DNA from: Thermoplasmata archaeon
GTDB taxonomy: Archaea > Thermoplasmatota > Thermoplasmata > RBG-16-68-12 > SOIM01
DNA: 64,000 nt
NCBI GenBank assembly: GCA_023140195.1
Contig: JAGLME010000004.1
Location: 196,578-260,577, forward strand
Reading direction: 5' to 3'
The first letter of the stretch is position 1; each line of letters starts with the position of its first letter. Of the stretch, positions 16,598-25,428 are shown piece by piece. Position numbers and translations under genes: made by a program. Under the pieces are notes generated by a model, which had not been told where the DNA came from, made no database searches, and worked only from the letters and a program-made list of their open reading frames with translations.

Positions 16598-16885
16598 GTG
16601 GATAGTGACACGTGGTGGGCCTTGGGTATGGACGAACCATCTCTTCCTGACATTTCCACGCAAAAGGTCGAAGAAGTCCTCGGCGAAGTGGAGCATGTGC
16701 AAAGGACTTGCAGATCTCGGGTCAGATTGCTCTTTCTGCTGAATAGCACAACTGAGTACAATATACTGGCAACCAAGGTTGCGGAGATGCCAGGCGCAGA
16801 AATGAGAGACATTCAGATATTCAAGCCTGACACTATTGTGATAACCATAGAGGTGTTTTCAGCAGGTTCCAACGGGGTGGCGTGA
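16598..16885 (+). CDS. Small unknown protein preceding the HEPN protein
   Basis: 95 aa from a GTG just after GGAG. Beta-alpha-beta layout (RSRVRLLFLLNSTTEYNIL, KPDTIVITIEVFSAG) with an acidic N-terminus; no motif. Its stop codon directly abuts the ATG of the HEPN gene, so they are certainly co-transcribed and probably work together, for example as inhibitor and effector, which is only an inference from spacing. Confidence 0.55.
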   Translation: MDSDTWWALGMDEPSLPDISTQKVEEVLGEVEHVQRTCRSRVRLLFLLNSTTEYNILATKVAEMPGAEMRDIQIFKPDTIVITIEVFSAGSNGVA

Positions 16886-18160
16886 ATGGGAAGAATAAAA
16901 CCACAGGATGATGAACTGTACCGTGCATCGAAGAGATTTGTTAAGAGGGCGCTCTCGGCATTGAGAGAACGCCATAAACAAGAGGACTTGCCTGCGAAGC
17001 AAGTAAGACGGATTCAGGTAATGGGCAAGGGCTCATACTCTGCACGGGTGGAATCTGAGATTGACTACTCAATGATGGTATCGATGTTATCACCCAGTCT
17101 TGAGAGGTTCTCCGAATCTCATTCGCTCGAGACTGCAATGAAAAAGCACAAGACGGTTGGCAGACACCTTAACAATATGGTCCAGGTTTCGACCCATGGT
17201 CGTTCTATAGGGTGGAGGAGCACGGCCGAAGGATTGCTACTCAAAACACTTCGAGAAACGGAAAGGCTGAAGTTTAACAGAGAGTCTTTCGATAGTGTCT
17301 TTGAGCAATTCATGGACTCGTTTCGTCAGAGAAAGTTCCGCTTCAGAGCTTTCGCTCTGATTTACAACTTCGACTCCGACCTAAGCAAGTTGGCTCTAAC
17401 ACACGATAAATCTATCAGAAGACTCAAGAAGGAGGAACTGGAGGCGCTATTTACGTCTTCTGTCAGTCCGTTTGATGAGGGGCCCATCTGGGAATTGTTG
17501 CGAGCCGATTATGTTGTAGAGATCCTATTCAAAGAGAGGAAAAAAATACTAGACCTAAAAGAAAAGGTGGAGGCCGAACTATTCTCAGCGAGAAATGTGA
17601 CCAAGGAAATCATGGAAACTGTCACCCTAACAAGACTCCTAAAGCCATCATCATTATGCGTAGGACGCATTGAAGTGGAACAATATGACAATACGGTCTT
17701 CGATTTTGGATACAAGACCGGAGACCTTACAAAGGACTTCATTCTGGGACCGACTTCATTCTACAGCAAGAAGGAATTGAAAGACCTAGTCAGACTCGAC
17801 AAGAAATGGCCACAAATCGACTTCGAGGAGGAAAAGGACCTCTATTTGGCGATTCAAAGATATGACCTCGCACAGCGGAGAACAAGGCCTGACGACAGAC
17901 TGATTGACTATATAATCGCCCTAGAGGCTCTGCTCACCAAAGATAGTAAAAGAGTACACCAAAGATTGCCTATACTTGCTTCCGAGGAACTCATTCGAGA
18001 TTACCCTGCAGCAGAAGTCCGCCGGACCATTGAGCTGGCAATACGATACAGAAACTCAATACTCCATGCAAAGCCAGTCAAAACAGACATAAGAGAATTG
18101 GAGACAACGGTTGGGGAATATGTATCAGCAATTGCCAGAAAGCGGTTGCTGGAATCCTGA
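16886..18160 (+). CDS. Protein with C-terminal HEPN domain (ApeA-like)
   Basis: 424 aa. The first 60 residues are basic and contain IQVMGKGSYSARVESEIDYS. A charged helical middle follows. The last 90 residues carry DRLIDYIIALEALL and, after a helical stretch, RYRNSILHA, which supplies the HEPN R-x4-H motif. HEPN domains with that motif are usually RNases used in abortive defence; the 'RLIDYIIALEALL' helix is typical of the C-terminal HEPN of ApeA-type proteins. A small gene abuts it upstream and a restriction gene lies convergently downstream. The nuclease role is inferred from the motif. Confidence 0.65.
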   Translation: MGRIKPQDDELYRASKRFVKRALSALRERHKQEDLPAKQVRRIQVMGKGSYSARVESEIDYSMMVSMLSPSLERFSESHSLETAMKKHKTVGRHLNNMVQVSTHGRSIGWRSTAEGLLLKTLRETERLKFNRESFDSVFEQFMDSFRQRKFRFRAFALIYNFDSDLSKLALTHDKSIRRLKKEELEALFTSSVSPFDEGPIWELLRADYVVEILFKERKKILDLKEKVEAELFSARNVTKEIMETVTLTRLLKPSSLCVGRIEVEQYDNTVFDFGYKTGDLTKDFILGPTSFYSKKELKDLVRLDKKWPQIDFEEEKDLYLAIQRYDLAQRRTRPDDRLIDYIIALEALLTKDSKRVHQRLPILASEELIRDYPAAEVRRTIELAIRYRNSILHAKPVKTDIRELETTVGEYVSAIARKRLLES

Positions 18161-18168
18161 ATGAGAAA

Positions 18169-18690
18169 TCATAAATCGACTCCCACCACATAAATCGGCA
18201 CCTGTATCGCACTCTTGAAATGCGGAAGATACCTCTCAACCTTCTCAAACGTCAACGATCCTTCCCAGTTCTTACCATACAGCTCCTTCATCTGCTTCTG
18301 AAAACTCTTGGTAGTGACAACATAGATGCCAACATCAATCTTGTCCAGATTGGAATATGAAGCAGTCTGGAACTTCAGCAAATCGATTCCAATGAACGAC
18401 GCATGCCCAAAGCCGACCTCAACTCCAACCCTTTCCTTCATGAAATCCATCTTGGCAGTGGGATCTCCGGCCTCCCCAAAAACCAAAGGCTGTGCCTCCC
18501 ATCCCCTTGCTACAAACAACTCCTCAAGAATCTTGTTGAATGCGGGTCGAGATAGAGAAGGGACATCAATCGAAGGGTCTTCCAGAACTCCTTCTATCTC
18601 TCGCTTCAGTGCCAACTTGCTGTTCAATACCTGCTCCGCAAAGCGATAGTTGAAGGTCACTAATCGGATCGCCTTCTTTTGCTTGACCAT
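18169..18690 (-). CDS. BglII/BstYI-family restriction endonuclease-like protein
   Basis: 173 aa from an ATG with GGTGAT upstream; a longer frame overlaps the regulator gene. FNKILEELFVARGWEAQPL leads into KMDFMKERVGVEVGFGHAS, where D and E are nine residues apart as in the BglII active site, then DLLKFQTASY and IDVGIYVVTT. BglII-type enzymes cut GATC-centred sites. The residue two after the glutamate, normally Q, E or K, is glycine here, so the enzyme may be impaired. No cognate methyltransferase is adjacent; the window's only clear DNA methyltransferase is a cytosine-5 enzyme 33 kb away. It lies behind a winged-helix gene in the same direction. Confidence 0.65.
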   Translation of the reverse strand: MVKQKKAIRLVTFNYRFAEQVLNSKLALKREIEGVLEDPSIDVPSLSRPAFNKILEELFVARGWEAQPLVFGEAGDPTAKMDFMKERVGVEVGFGHASFIGIDLLKFQTASYSNLDKIDVGIYVVTTKSFQKQMKELYGKNWEGSLTFEKVERYLPHFKSAIQVPIYVVGVDL

Positions 18691-18754
18691 CTCAGCATCA
18701 CCATTTCTCTTCAGGGCAGGATAGCTTGAGTCCGGTTCTCGATTGAAGTATGGA

Positions 18755-19036
18755 CTAGGCAACTGCGGCCTTCTTGACGGAGTCCAATATGCGCTCTCCG
18801 AGCTCGGTGAGGGAGTATATCCTTCCGCGCTTGGCATCAGGGTTCTTACAGTAGACTAGTTTCTTGTCTTTCAGTCCGATGAGAATGTTGCTCACGTGGC
18901 CGATGCGTATGCCACAGGATGTGGAGATTTGCTTTGGAGTCGCGTATCCCTTTCCCAGGCAGAACATCACTTTTCTCCTGTTTTCGCTGGCAAGGACGAA
19001 ACCGAGTAGATTCCAGAACTCTTGGTCCTGCTCCAT
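18755..19036 (-). CDS. Winged-helix (ArsR-like) transcription regulator
   Basis: 93 aa with a clear winged helix: RRKVMFCLGKGYATPKQIST, IGHVSNILIGLKDKKLVYCK, GRIYSLTELGERIL. Such small archaeal regulators bind DNA as dimers. An ATG 13 codons upstream is possible, but a TATCTATAACC box about 26-30 bases before the chosen ATG favours the short, leaderless form. The BglII-like gene follows 64 bases later, so it may act as the controller of that restriction gene, and it is divergent from the GIY-YIG operon. Confidence 0.7.
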   Translation of the reverse strand: MEQDQEFWNLLGFVLASENRRKVMFCLGKGYATPKQISTSCGIRIGHVSNILIGLKDKKLVYCKNPDAKRGRIYSLTELGERILDSVKKAAVA

Positions 19037-19174
19037 TGGGCACAAATACGATCTGTGTAGGTTATAGATAGACATATTTTACACAACGAGCCATAGCGTA
19101 AATCTTGAATTCGCATTAATACCGGAGCCTAGTTCTCAAAACTGCCACCCATATACAGACAAGAGGGGGACAGT

Positions 19175-19909
19175 ATGGAGGAAAACGAGAAGTGCAGACG
19201 GTTACACGAGGCTCTTGACCAATTGCCGATTATGTCCCATCCCTTCGACTTGAATCAACTCCCAAGGAACGGCATATACTTCTTCTACGAGAAAGGGGAG
19301 AGATGGGGACATGGGGGTCCGAAACCTAGGGTAGTCCGGGTGGGAACTCATCGAAGCAACAACTTCAGAAGCAGGATAGCAGACCACTATCTCATTGGTA
19401 GGAAAGTATCTCATGAACCGGATCGCTTTGGACCGAAAGATCGAAGCATATTTCGAAAGAACTTGGGACGGGCGGTCTTGAATCGAGATCATCCAGACTA
19501 TCTGGACACCTGGAATATTGACTATACTCCCAAGGAGAATAGAGAAAAGAAGAGTCACTTGCGTAATATGAACATTGAGAGAGAAGCTGAGGAACATATA
19601 ACCCGGGTACTCAGGGAGAACTTCAGCTTCAGATTCGTGAGGATCGAGAAACAGGAGGACAGACTCGGTAGCGGCGCTTGGGAGAGCATTCTGATTGGGA
19701 CGCTTGCCACATGCGACTTATGCAAACCATCAGAGAATTGGCTAGGTAATCACTCTCCTTTGGGCAAGATCAAGAGATACGGGCTTTGGCAAATCCAGCA
19801 CCTGAGAGATAGGGCGATAGATGGAGAGGAATTGATAATGTTCGAAAGAATCATTAAGAGCACTCTCCAATACACCAGACATCATTATGCGAAACAGGTG
19901 ACTCTTTGA
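19175..19909 (+). CDS. GIY-YIG-type nuclease
   Basis: 244 aa. LPRNGIYFFYEKGE gives the GIY strand, RVVRVGTHRSNNFRSRIADHY the 'YIG' equivalent (RVG) with the conserved arginine and histidine, and IEREAEEHITRVL may provide the glutamate. The C-terminus has CDLCKPSENWLG and a helical end. Free-standing GIY-YIG proteins act in restriction, repair and mobile elements. The ATG follows GAGGGGG by five bases. Its TGA overlaps the TTG start of the YaaA-like gene, so the three genes here form one operon. Confidence 0.7.
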   Translation: MEENEKCRRLHEALDQLPIMSHPFDLNQLPRNGIYFFYEKGERWGHGGPKPRVVRVGTHRSNNFRSRIADHYLIGRKVSHEPDRFGPKDRSIFRKNLGRAVLNRDHPDYLDTWNIDYTPKENREKKSHLRNMNIEREAEEHITRVLRENFSFRFVRIEKQEDRLGSGAWESILIGTLATCDLCKPSENWLGNHSPLGKIKRYGLWQIQHLRDRAIDGEELIMFERIIKSTLQYTRHHYAKQVTL

Positions 19910-20691
19910 TTGCTGAAGATGTTCGAGCTCTGTACTTGATAGCCTGTTGTAAACAGAAGAGTCCAGGAGGAGGTCCATCCTGGTTGGGCGTGAAAGAGCA
20001 GAGAGACAAGAACAGATTCCCTGAGCTCAACTCCGCTAGGAAAGAACTAATGAATTTCTATTCAAACGTTGCAGAAGAGGAAGCCAACTGGGTCTACAAA
20101 GGCCGAGGGGGGATTTCAAATGGAACTCATGAGAGGAGATTGAAAGCGTACAGGAAGAACCTCAATCTAATGGAAAGCCCCACAATGGTCGCAAGAAAGA
20201 GGTATCGGGGCTATGCCTACAAGGAGATCCCGTGGATGGGGCGGGGTTCAGCAGAAGGAGAACCGGATAATGTTCTGATCATGTCGGCCCTCATGGGATT
20301 GATACATCCAGATGATTTCATTCCAGATTATGAGCTGATGATGAAAGACTCTTCACCGGACGTGGGAACGAGCTCTGGGCGATCAACGACAGTTTCAAGG
20401 TTTTGGCAGGAACGGACCAAGGGATTTGAACCTCAATTGTCGGAAGCCTATCCTGATTTAGAATTCATATACTGCTTCATGAGTAGAACCACAGGATATG
20501 TGGACGCGGTGAAGCCCCTACTTTCTGGATACAATTCATACGCGGTTAGCACGAATAGAAGAGGGGTGCGAAAAATCACTACTCTCTGGGGTGAAGGTGT
20601 GAGGAGATGCGCGCCTGCGCTGGTGGAGCCCACGGAAGTTGAGAGTGAATTGGAGAGGATTGGATGCAGTCTACATCGTCAAAGACTATGA
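19906..20691 (+). CDS. YaaA-like (DUF328-related) protein
   Basis: 261 aa. RALYLIACCKQKSPGGGP at the N-terminus and VLIMSALMGLIHPDDFIPDYELMM in the middle match the 'LI.sC...K' and 'v.IlSAkyGll.pd..i..Yd' elements of YaaA-like and related DUF domains, some of which occur with DNA-modification enzymes. The C-terminus KPLLSGYNSYAVSTNRRG may fit the same fold. Cysteines CC near the start may be functional. TTG start overlapping the upstream stop. Exact activity unknown. Confidence 0.55.
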   Translation: MIAEDVRALYLIACCKQKSPGGGPSWLGVKEQRDKNRFPELNSARKELMNFYSNVAEEEANWVYKGRGGISNGTHERRLKAYRKNLNLMESPTMVARKRYRGYAYKEIPWMGRGSAEGEPDNVLIMSALMGLIHPDDFIPDYELMMKDSSPDVGTSSGRSTTVSRFWQERTKGFEPQLSEAYPDLEFIYCFMSRTTGYVDAVKPLLSGYNSYAVSTNRRGVRKITTLWGEGVRRCAPALVEPTEVESELERIGCSLHRQRL

Positions 20692-21577
20692 CATATGTGA
20701 GTCGCTCTCCGAGAAGAGGAAGTTCCAAGAAGGGAGTGCCATTCAATCAGAATGGGGGTGTGAGGTGGTTCTATTGAAAAGGAAAAAGGGAGAAAGAGGA
20801 GCCTCTAAAGGTCATAGGAAGAAAGTTGAATACAATGAGGTCAAGAAGTGGACGGAAGGAGAACCTTATAGCAAGAAGATCGGTGCAAGAACCCTGGATT
20901 GTGTCTATCCTGACTGGAAGAAGAATGATTCTGGGCCGACAGCGAGAAACAAACACCAAGGACTGCCTCTGCTACAATTCTTGATAGAAGAGGCTAGCGG
21001 CGACACAGATATTCTGGCTCTGCCTGGAGGTTTCATTTCTCACATTGGACCAGGTGACAGGATTGAGGAAAGTGTGGAGAGGATTTCGAAGAACGTCCCG
21101 ATGTTGATATGCGGGCTCGACAGGCTTGGGACAGAGATTGCTACACCGTACGCATTCGTTGAAGGAAGACAAGAGATGAGAATACGTCAATGTTCGACAA
21201 GCTGCACCGAAAAGCCGAAACCAGAGTACTTGAAGGACAGTAGAACATTGGAACACGATGGGCTCCTTTTTGGAATCCTGAGCTGTGGTGAGATATTCTC
21301 AAAAGACCTTCGAGAATTGGTAAAAAGAGAGTCTCCTGATGTGGTGGTCGATCTAGCCCATTTTTCCTGCTCCAGACTGCGTCATTGGATTAGAAGGTTG
21401 GGAGAAATCGCCCCAGATGGTTGTGGTTTTCTGACACAACATCTGGCAAATCCCTTCACCCATACAGAATACCACACTGGAAAAACTAGACACATCGGCA
21501 CAGTGAACTACGTTCTATCTCAAGATGATGGGGTATTTGGTTTCCAAAAGGTTTCAGTCCGGAGATTTCTGGTTTGA
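20645..21577 (+). CDS. Nitrilase-like (carbon-nitrogen hydrolase fold) protein
   Basis: About 310 aa. DILALPGGFI, a phrase like the nitrilase 'LPE' strand, is followed by a 'GLDRLGTEIATPYAFVEG' strand pair and GLLFGILSCGEIFSKDLRE, where nitrilases have '..giliCyD.rfpe' around the catalytic cysteine. PDVVVDLAHFS matches the strand after it. The classical E-K-C triad is only partly clear (C present, K uncertain). Start is uncertain: a GTG and an earlier TTG, both inside the YaaA-like gene, are possible. An amidase working with the two upstream proteins on a modified base or small molecule is a guess from the operon. Confidence 0.55.
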   Translation: MNWRGLDAVYIVKDYDICESLSEKRKFQEGSAIQSEWGCEVVLLKRKKGERGASKGHRKKVEYNEVKKWTEGEPYSKKIGARTLDCVYPDWKKNDSGPTARNKHQGLPLLQFLIEEASGDTDILALPGGFISHIGPGDRIEESVERISKNVPMLICGLDRLGTEIATPYAFVEGRQEMRIRQCSTSCTEKPKPEYLKDSRTLEHDGLLFGILSCGEIFSKDLRELVKRESPDVVVDLAHFSCSRLRHWIRRLGEIAPDGCGFLTQHLANPFTHTEYHTGKTRHIGTVNYVLSQDDGVFGFQKVSVRRFLV

Positions 21578-21814
21578 GTCGCGCAGTGTAGAATCCTGTT
21601 CCCTATTCAGGAATCATCACCAGTAGGCATGGCACGGATAGATGGGTAAGTATTAAGTTCCCCTCCACACTTCTGATTCGGGGGGGTTAGGAATGCATGA
21701 AGATCAATGCCGAATGCGTTGATATTCAGCCTGGAAGAGCTCAAAGAACGTTTTGGCAAACTGGAAGTAAAATCAGAAATGAGGTAACTTTGAGCCATTA
21801 GAGACGGTGATGAA

Positions 21815-22525
21815 GTGAAAGGGGAAACAGCCAGATTGAAGATAAGGAGATATCTTGATCAGATGGGCGACGAATCAAAGATACTTGAATACTGCAGGAA
21901 TTACGAAAACAGGGAGGGCAGCGACCTATTGTATTATCTGGCACTGCAGAACCTGGATAGACCTGAGAAAGAATTGAATGTGGAACTTGTGATTTCCGTT
22001 CTCAAGATGTTTCTCTATGAATGGAACTTCAACTTCTACAGAGTGAAGGATAGAAGAGATAACCTTGAGCATGATCTTGGAGACCTCTGGAACCGAGGGG
22101 GAGATAGAATCCTCCGTATGCGAAAAATGGATATCCGCAAGGATAGTCCGGGGCCCCACAAGAAAGACATAATAAGTCTCTTCAAACTAGCAAGCGAGTT
22201 CAAGTCGATAGGATCCATTGGCGGGGCTAAGGCCTTGCACATGCTTTGTCCATCTTACTTAACACCATTTGATAACCAAATATGGACTGCGTACCATAGG
22301 GATCACGAAGGATATCACACACCTCAAACGTGCAAGAATGACGAAGCGTGCTACTACAATTTCATCAAGCAATGCCACAATACTATCCTGAAGTTGCCAT
22401 ACCAGAAAGTGGTGAATCGACATCCAAACAGGAAAGTAGCAGCGAAGTTCAGAGTCGACATTCCCCCTACGAAGATACTGGACGAATGTAATTGGATTCG
22501 CTGGAATCCGAAGAAAAGCAAGTAG
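21815..22525 (+). CDS. Unknown protein with an HhH-like segment
   Basis: 236 aa from a GTG three bases after GGTGAT. The stretch SIGSIGGAKALHMLCPSYLTPFD followed by NQIWTAYH resembles a helix-hairpin-helix-like 'iG.AKaLhll.P..f...D..i..ay' block seen in uncharacterised, often defence-associated proteins. The C-terminus has many basic residues (KVVNRHPNRKVAAKFRVDIP). It is separated from the operon before it by 237 bases and converges with the large system on the other strand. Confidence 0.5.
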   Translation: MKGETARLKIRRYLDQMGDESKILEYCRNYENREGSDLLYYLALQNLDRPEKELNVELVISVLKMFLYEWNFNFYRVKDRRDNLEHDLGDLWNRGGDRILRMRKMDIRKDSPGPHKKDIISLFKLASEFKSIGSIGGAKALHMLCPSYLTPFDNQIWTAYHRDHEGYHTPQTCKNDEACYYNFIKQCHNTILKLPYQKVVNRHPNRKVAAKFRVDIPPTKILDECNWIRWNPKKSK

Positions 22526-22622
22526 AATCTACTTTGAATGGCCCACACCCGCATGGGAAGCAGTCAGATTCCATTTGACCCAAGTTCATTACCTGTGCGA
22601 GGCAGATGGCTTTAGGCTGAAG

Positions 22623-24338
22623 TTAGGCAATGTCAAATATGTCCAATTGCTTCGGTATTGTGATATTGTCCTTCCTCCCAAGGAACTTCGAATACACCAA
22701 ATACAGAAAAGCCGAAACAGTGTCGGAGATCGACGATTCGAGTGCTTCTAGATACCTGTCCTTCCAGCGACGGGAATCTGACCGTATCATGAACCTCCGA
22801 TTGACTTGCACGTGATCACGCATCCGTGCCCAGTCGGTTAGCCATTTCTTAATTGTCTCCTCCTCGACATCTGTGAGTGATTTTCCAGGCACTTCCAAAT
22901 CCTCTGAAACGTCAATCACACGCTTCACCCTTTTTCTGTTCCTCCTGTGGAATCTCTTCATCTGAAAGGTATCACGAAAGAAGTTTGCACACTGCTCCAG
23001 TTGAGAGATGTCGCTCTTTCCATAAGAATAGAGCTTGAAGCCGTCGTATCTGGCGAGTAGGTTCTCAATCATCGAGATCTCTCTGTCGAAGAATTCATGG
23101 CCGTAAGACAGACAATCATAACGAAAGGTGTTCTTCTTGAAGTGTTTGCAGTCCTCATCACAAGCATGACAGGGCAAAGCGAAGGCATTTATCTTAGTCG
23201 AGATACCTTCCCTCGGTCCTCTCCAAATGATGTGTGTGAATATACATGGGAAATTATACAACCTTCCCTGATTCTCTGATGGATAGGTAACATGAATGTG
23301 TTCAACATCCATCACCAGGAATCGGGAGGGATTGAAAGCTACATCGTCAAGAGCCATCTTGATGCTCCCCAAAAACGAGTTGAGATAGTATTCAGTATCT
23401 TGCTCGAGTGATCTGATTAGACTCCCCAGTTTTGTCCTCGCTTCTTGCTCCCTGGTCTCTATGAGTGCTGGGGGGCCTTTCGAGACATATGACGCGAAGT
23501 CCGATCTCTTCATCAGAAGTAGCAATTGGCGAAAACACTCAAAGGCCAATCTCTTCTCGATCAACTTGATCGCCCCCTCCTCGAATCGAAGACAGTGGCC
23601 TGGATCATTGAGATTCATCTCTTCTACGAATTCATTACCGTGAAGATACCAGAACTCTTGACTCAGGGTTTCCAGGTGTCTAGCCCTGTAGATGCCTTTC
23701 AAGAAGTCTTCACTGGTTTCTGTATATATGAAGTGCCGTGAAGGTAGGAAATCGCCTTTCATGAAGCGGAGACTCGCATGAGGACCAACCTTGTTCCTTA
23801 TGTAGTCGCTTTCTTCCAAGCACCAAAGATCCATATCCTTGTAAGTTTCCAGAGCTCTCAGCATTCTTGGTTCAAAACCAGGATCATAACAGTCATCGGG
23901 CATACCGAAGACAGCGCAATACTCAGGGGTTTTCTCATTGACTTTGTATTGACGTTTCTGGATAGTGACATAGTTCCTCGAGCACCCGGAGAGGGTTCCT
24001 TTCTTTAAGGTGACCAAAGGCATTGGGTGGGTCTTCCCGTGAGGATTGTGCTTGTTGAATAGTCGAGGAAGGCATTTACACGGATGGATGTCATAGAGAA
24101 CCCTCAAATGTTCTTCGTCTGGGGCAGTCAGGATTCCCCAGAGAAGAGGTAATTCAATAAGGGGGGCGTTATGTAATTGTCGTCTCTTGAACGGCCAATC
24201 CTTAGCCTTAATGAAGTCCAAGAGAACAAGGAGACCACATTTTTCTTCATATAGAGATTTCGCCATCTGGTTTATCGAGAATGAGTCTCCAAAGGACAGG
24301 GCATTTGGCTCGCCATGGCCTAAATGTATTTCTTCCAC
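22623..24338 (-). CDS. Large unknown protein with RNase H/DnaQ-like exonuclease signature
   Basis: About 571 aa. RFLVMDVEHIHVTYP (D-x-E on a first strand), LYSYGKSDISQLEQ (G...SD, as in 'YN..FD...L' of YprB-like RNase H domains) and RVIDVSEDLEV give three acidic sites of a DEDD-type exonuclease. Cysteines between them (CHACDEDCKHF, YDCLSYGHEF) suggest a zinc insertion. The N-terminal half has CKCLPRLFNKHNPHGKTHP and no known motif; the C-terminal 90 residues are basic helices. A GTG two codons behind the DUF2284 stop, preceded by GGTGGAG, is taken as start; an upstream ATG would overlap the DUF2284 gene by 140 bases. Last gene of the run. Confidence 0.6.
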   Translation of the reverse strand: MEEIHLGHGEPNALSFGDSFSINQMAKSLYEEKCGLLVLLDFIKAKDWPFKRRQLHNAPLIELPLLWGILTAPDEEHLRVLYDIHPCKCLPRLFNKHNPHGKTHPMPLVTLKKGTLSGCSRNYVTIQKRQYKVNEKTPEYCAVFGMPDDCYDPGFEPRMLRALETYKDMDLWCLEESDYIRNKVGPHASLRFMKGDFLPSRHFIYTETSEDFLKGIYRARHLETLSQEFWYLHGNEFVEEMNLNDPGHCLRFEEGAIKLIEKRLAFECFRQLLLLMKRSDFASYVSKGPPALIETREQEARTKLGSLIRSLEQDTEYYLNSFLGSIKMALDDVAFNPSRFLVMDVEHIHVTYPSENQGRLYNFPCIFTHIIWRGPREGISTKINAFALPCHACDEDCKHFKKNTFRYDCLSYGHEFFDREISMIENLLARYDGFKLYSYGKSDISQLEQCANFFRDTFQMKRFHRRNRKRVKRVIDVSEDLEVPGKSLTDVEEETIKKWLTDWARMRDHVQVNRRFMIRSDSRRWKDRYLEALESSISDTVSAFLYLVYSKFLGRKDNITIPKQLDIFDIA

Positions 24339-24351
24339 ACTTCTCCACCAC

Positions 24352-25428
24352 TCATAAGAGTTCCACACCGTAGGTTCCAGACCCAAAGGAGCTTGGATCG
24401 ATACCTTGGGACTGCATCGATGGAGAGAGAATCTTCCGATACGAACATACGGGCCGTTCAGAGGTCGAGAAAGTGCACACTTCGCATTCATCGCAATAGC
24501 AATCTCTGAGGCTCAAAGAAAAGTAATGGCCCAAACCAAAAGCGGATCCGTGAATCTTCTTCAATGCCAGATTGTACCTGTATTTCCTGAAACTGTTCTC
24601 CCTCCATCGCCATATGATTGCGTATTTCCAAAGTTCCAAGTCTAATGAACCTGCATAAGGTTGGCATGAGTAGTTATTCCCGAAATGCTCGCATGACCTT
24701 TTACACATCGATCTTCCGATTCTAATCTTAGATGTGGAGATCAAACGAACACTTTCAAAGAAACGCGGATGTTCATCGACAAGTCTCCGACAGAGTTCCC
24801 TTGATTCCTTGAAGGATGGGAGACTGAAGCTTTGGTGTGAAGGCCCTTTGGACAACGTCATACGACTGAGACTCCTGTCATTGGTCAGAACGCATCCACA
24901 CCTGTTGATGCTGCCGTTGTTTGGCATTTGGAAGTCGAACCCAGCCTTATGCATCGTTTTCTGACAATCTATTCCAACGGCCTCCATACTCGTCTGTTTC
25001 CTCAGTGGTTTCTTACAATGTTCCTCCAACTTCAATGAACATTCTCTGCAGGATTTGCACGGACCTCCAGACAACACAAAACCGTCAGAACCATTTCCAT
25101 TGAACATTTCATGCATCTGATGTGATATTCTCTTGATCTCCATTTCTTTCTGATAATTCAGAGCCTTGATCCGAAACCTGGAAAACCCCTCGGGGATTCT
25201 CGATGTTGTGGCAAACAGTATCGCCCATTTGTAGTTCCCATTCAGAACTTTCTCGGCAACTTCCGAAGACTCAGGTGGACAAGAGTGTTTCGTACGGTAG
25301 TTCTTGCAGCCGAATTTGCACATGAACTTGGCACGCGGATCAACAACTAGGGATCTGACGGGGACTGATCTCATGAAAGCCAAGGGACTTTCACGGAAGT
25401 ATGTTTCGAGTTCCTCGACCGCTTCCAT
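24352..25428 (-). CDS. Tandem DUF2284 metal-binding protein
   Basis: 358 aa with two copies of the cysteine-rich DUF2284 pattern. The first has FMCKFGCKNYRTKHSCPP, GGPCKSCRECSLKLEEHCKK and the TSMEAVGIDCQKT motif. The second has MCKRSCEHFGNNYSCQPYA, CYCDECEVCTFSTSERPVC and SPSMQSQGID. DUF2284 proteins are predicted metal-binding or iron-sulfur proteins, normally single-domain and near 200 aa, and are common near radical SAM genes. The ATG overlaps the stop of the radical SAM gene by one base (TGATG) after GGTGAGG. It is likely an electron carrier or partner for the radical SAM enzyme upstream, by context. Confidence 0.8.
   Translation of the reverse strand: MEAVEELETYFRESPLAFMRSVPVRSLVVDPRAKFMCKFGCKNYRTKHSCPPESSEVAEKVLNGNYKWAILFATTSRIPEGFSRFRIKALNYQKEMEIKRISHQMHEMFNGNGSDGFVLSGGPCKSCRECSLKLEEHCKKPLRKQTSMEAVGIDCQKTMHKAGFDFQMPNNGSINRCGCVLTNDRSLSRMTLSKGPSHQSFSLPSFKESRELCRRLVDEHPRFFESVRLISTSKIRIGRSMCKRSCEHFGNNYSCQPYAGSLDLELWKYAIIWRWRENSFRKYRYNLALKKIHGSAFGLGHYFSLSLRDCYCDECEVCTFSTSERPVCSYRKILSPSMQSQGIDPSSFGSGTYGVELL

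Noticed and set aside
21697-21801. 34-codon frame in the gap before the HhH-like gene
   Set aside because: No domain or composition signal and a weak start; kept only as intergenic sequence.
24339-24491. N-terminal extension of the RNase H-like protein from an upstream ATG
   Set aside because: The stretch lies entirely inside the conserved second cysteine block of the DUF2284 gene in another frame, and a GTG with GGTGGAG just after that gene is a better start.
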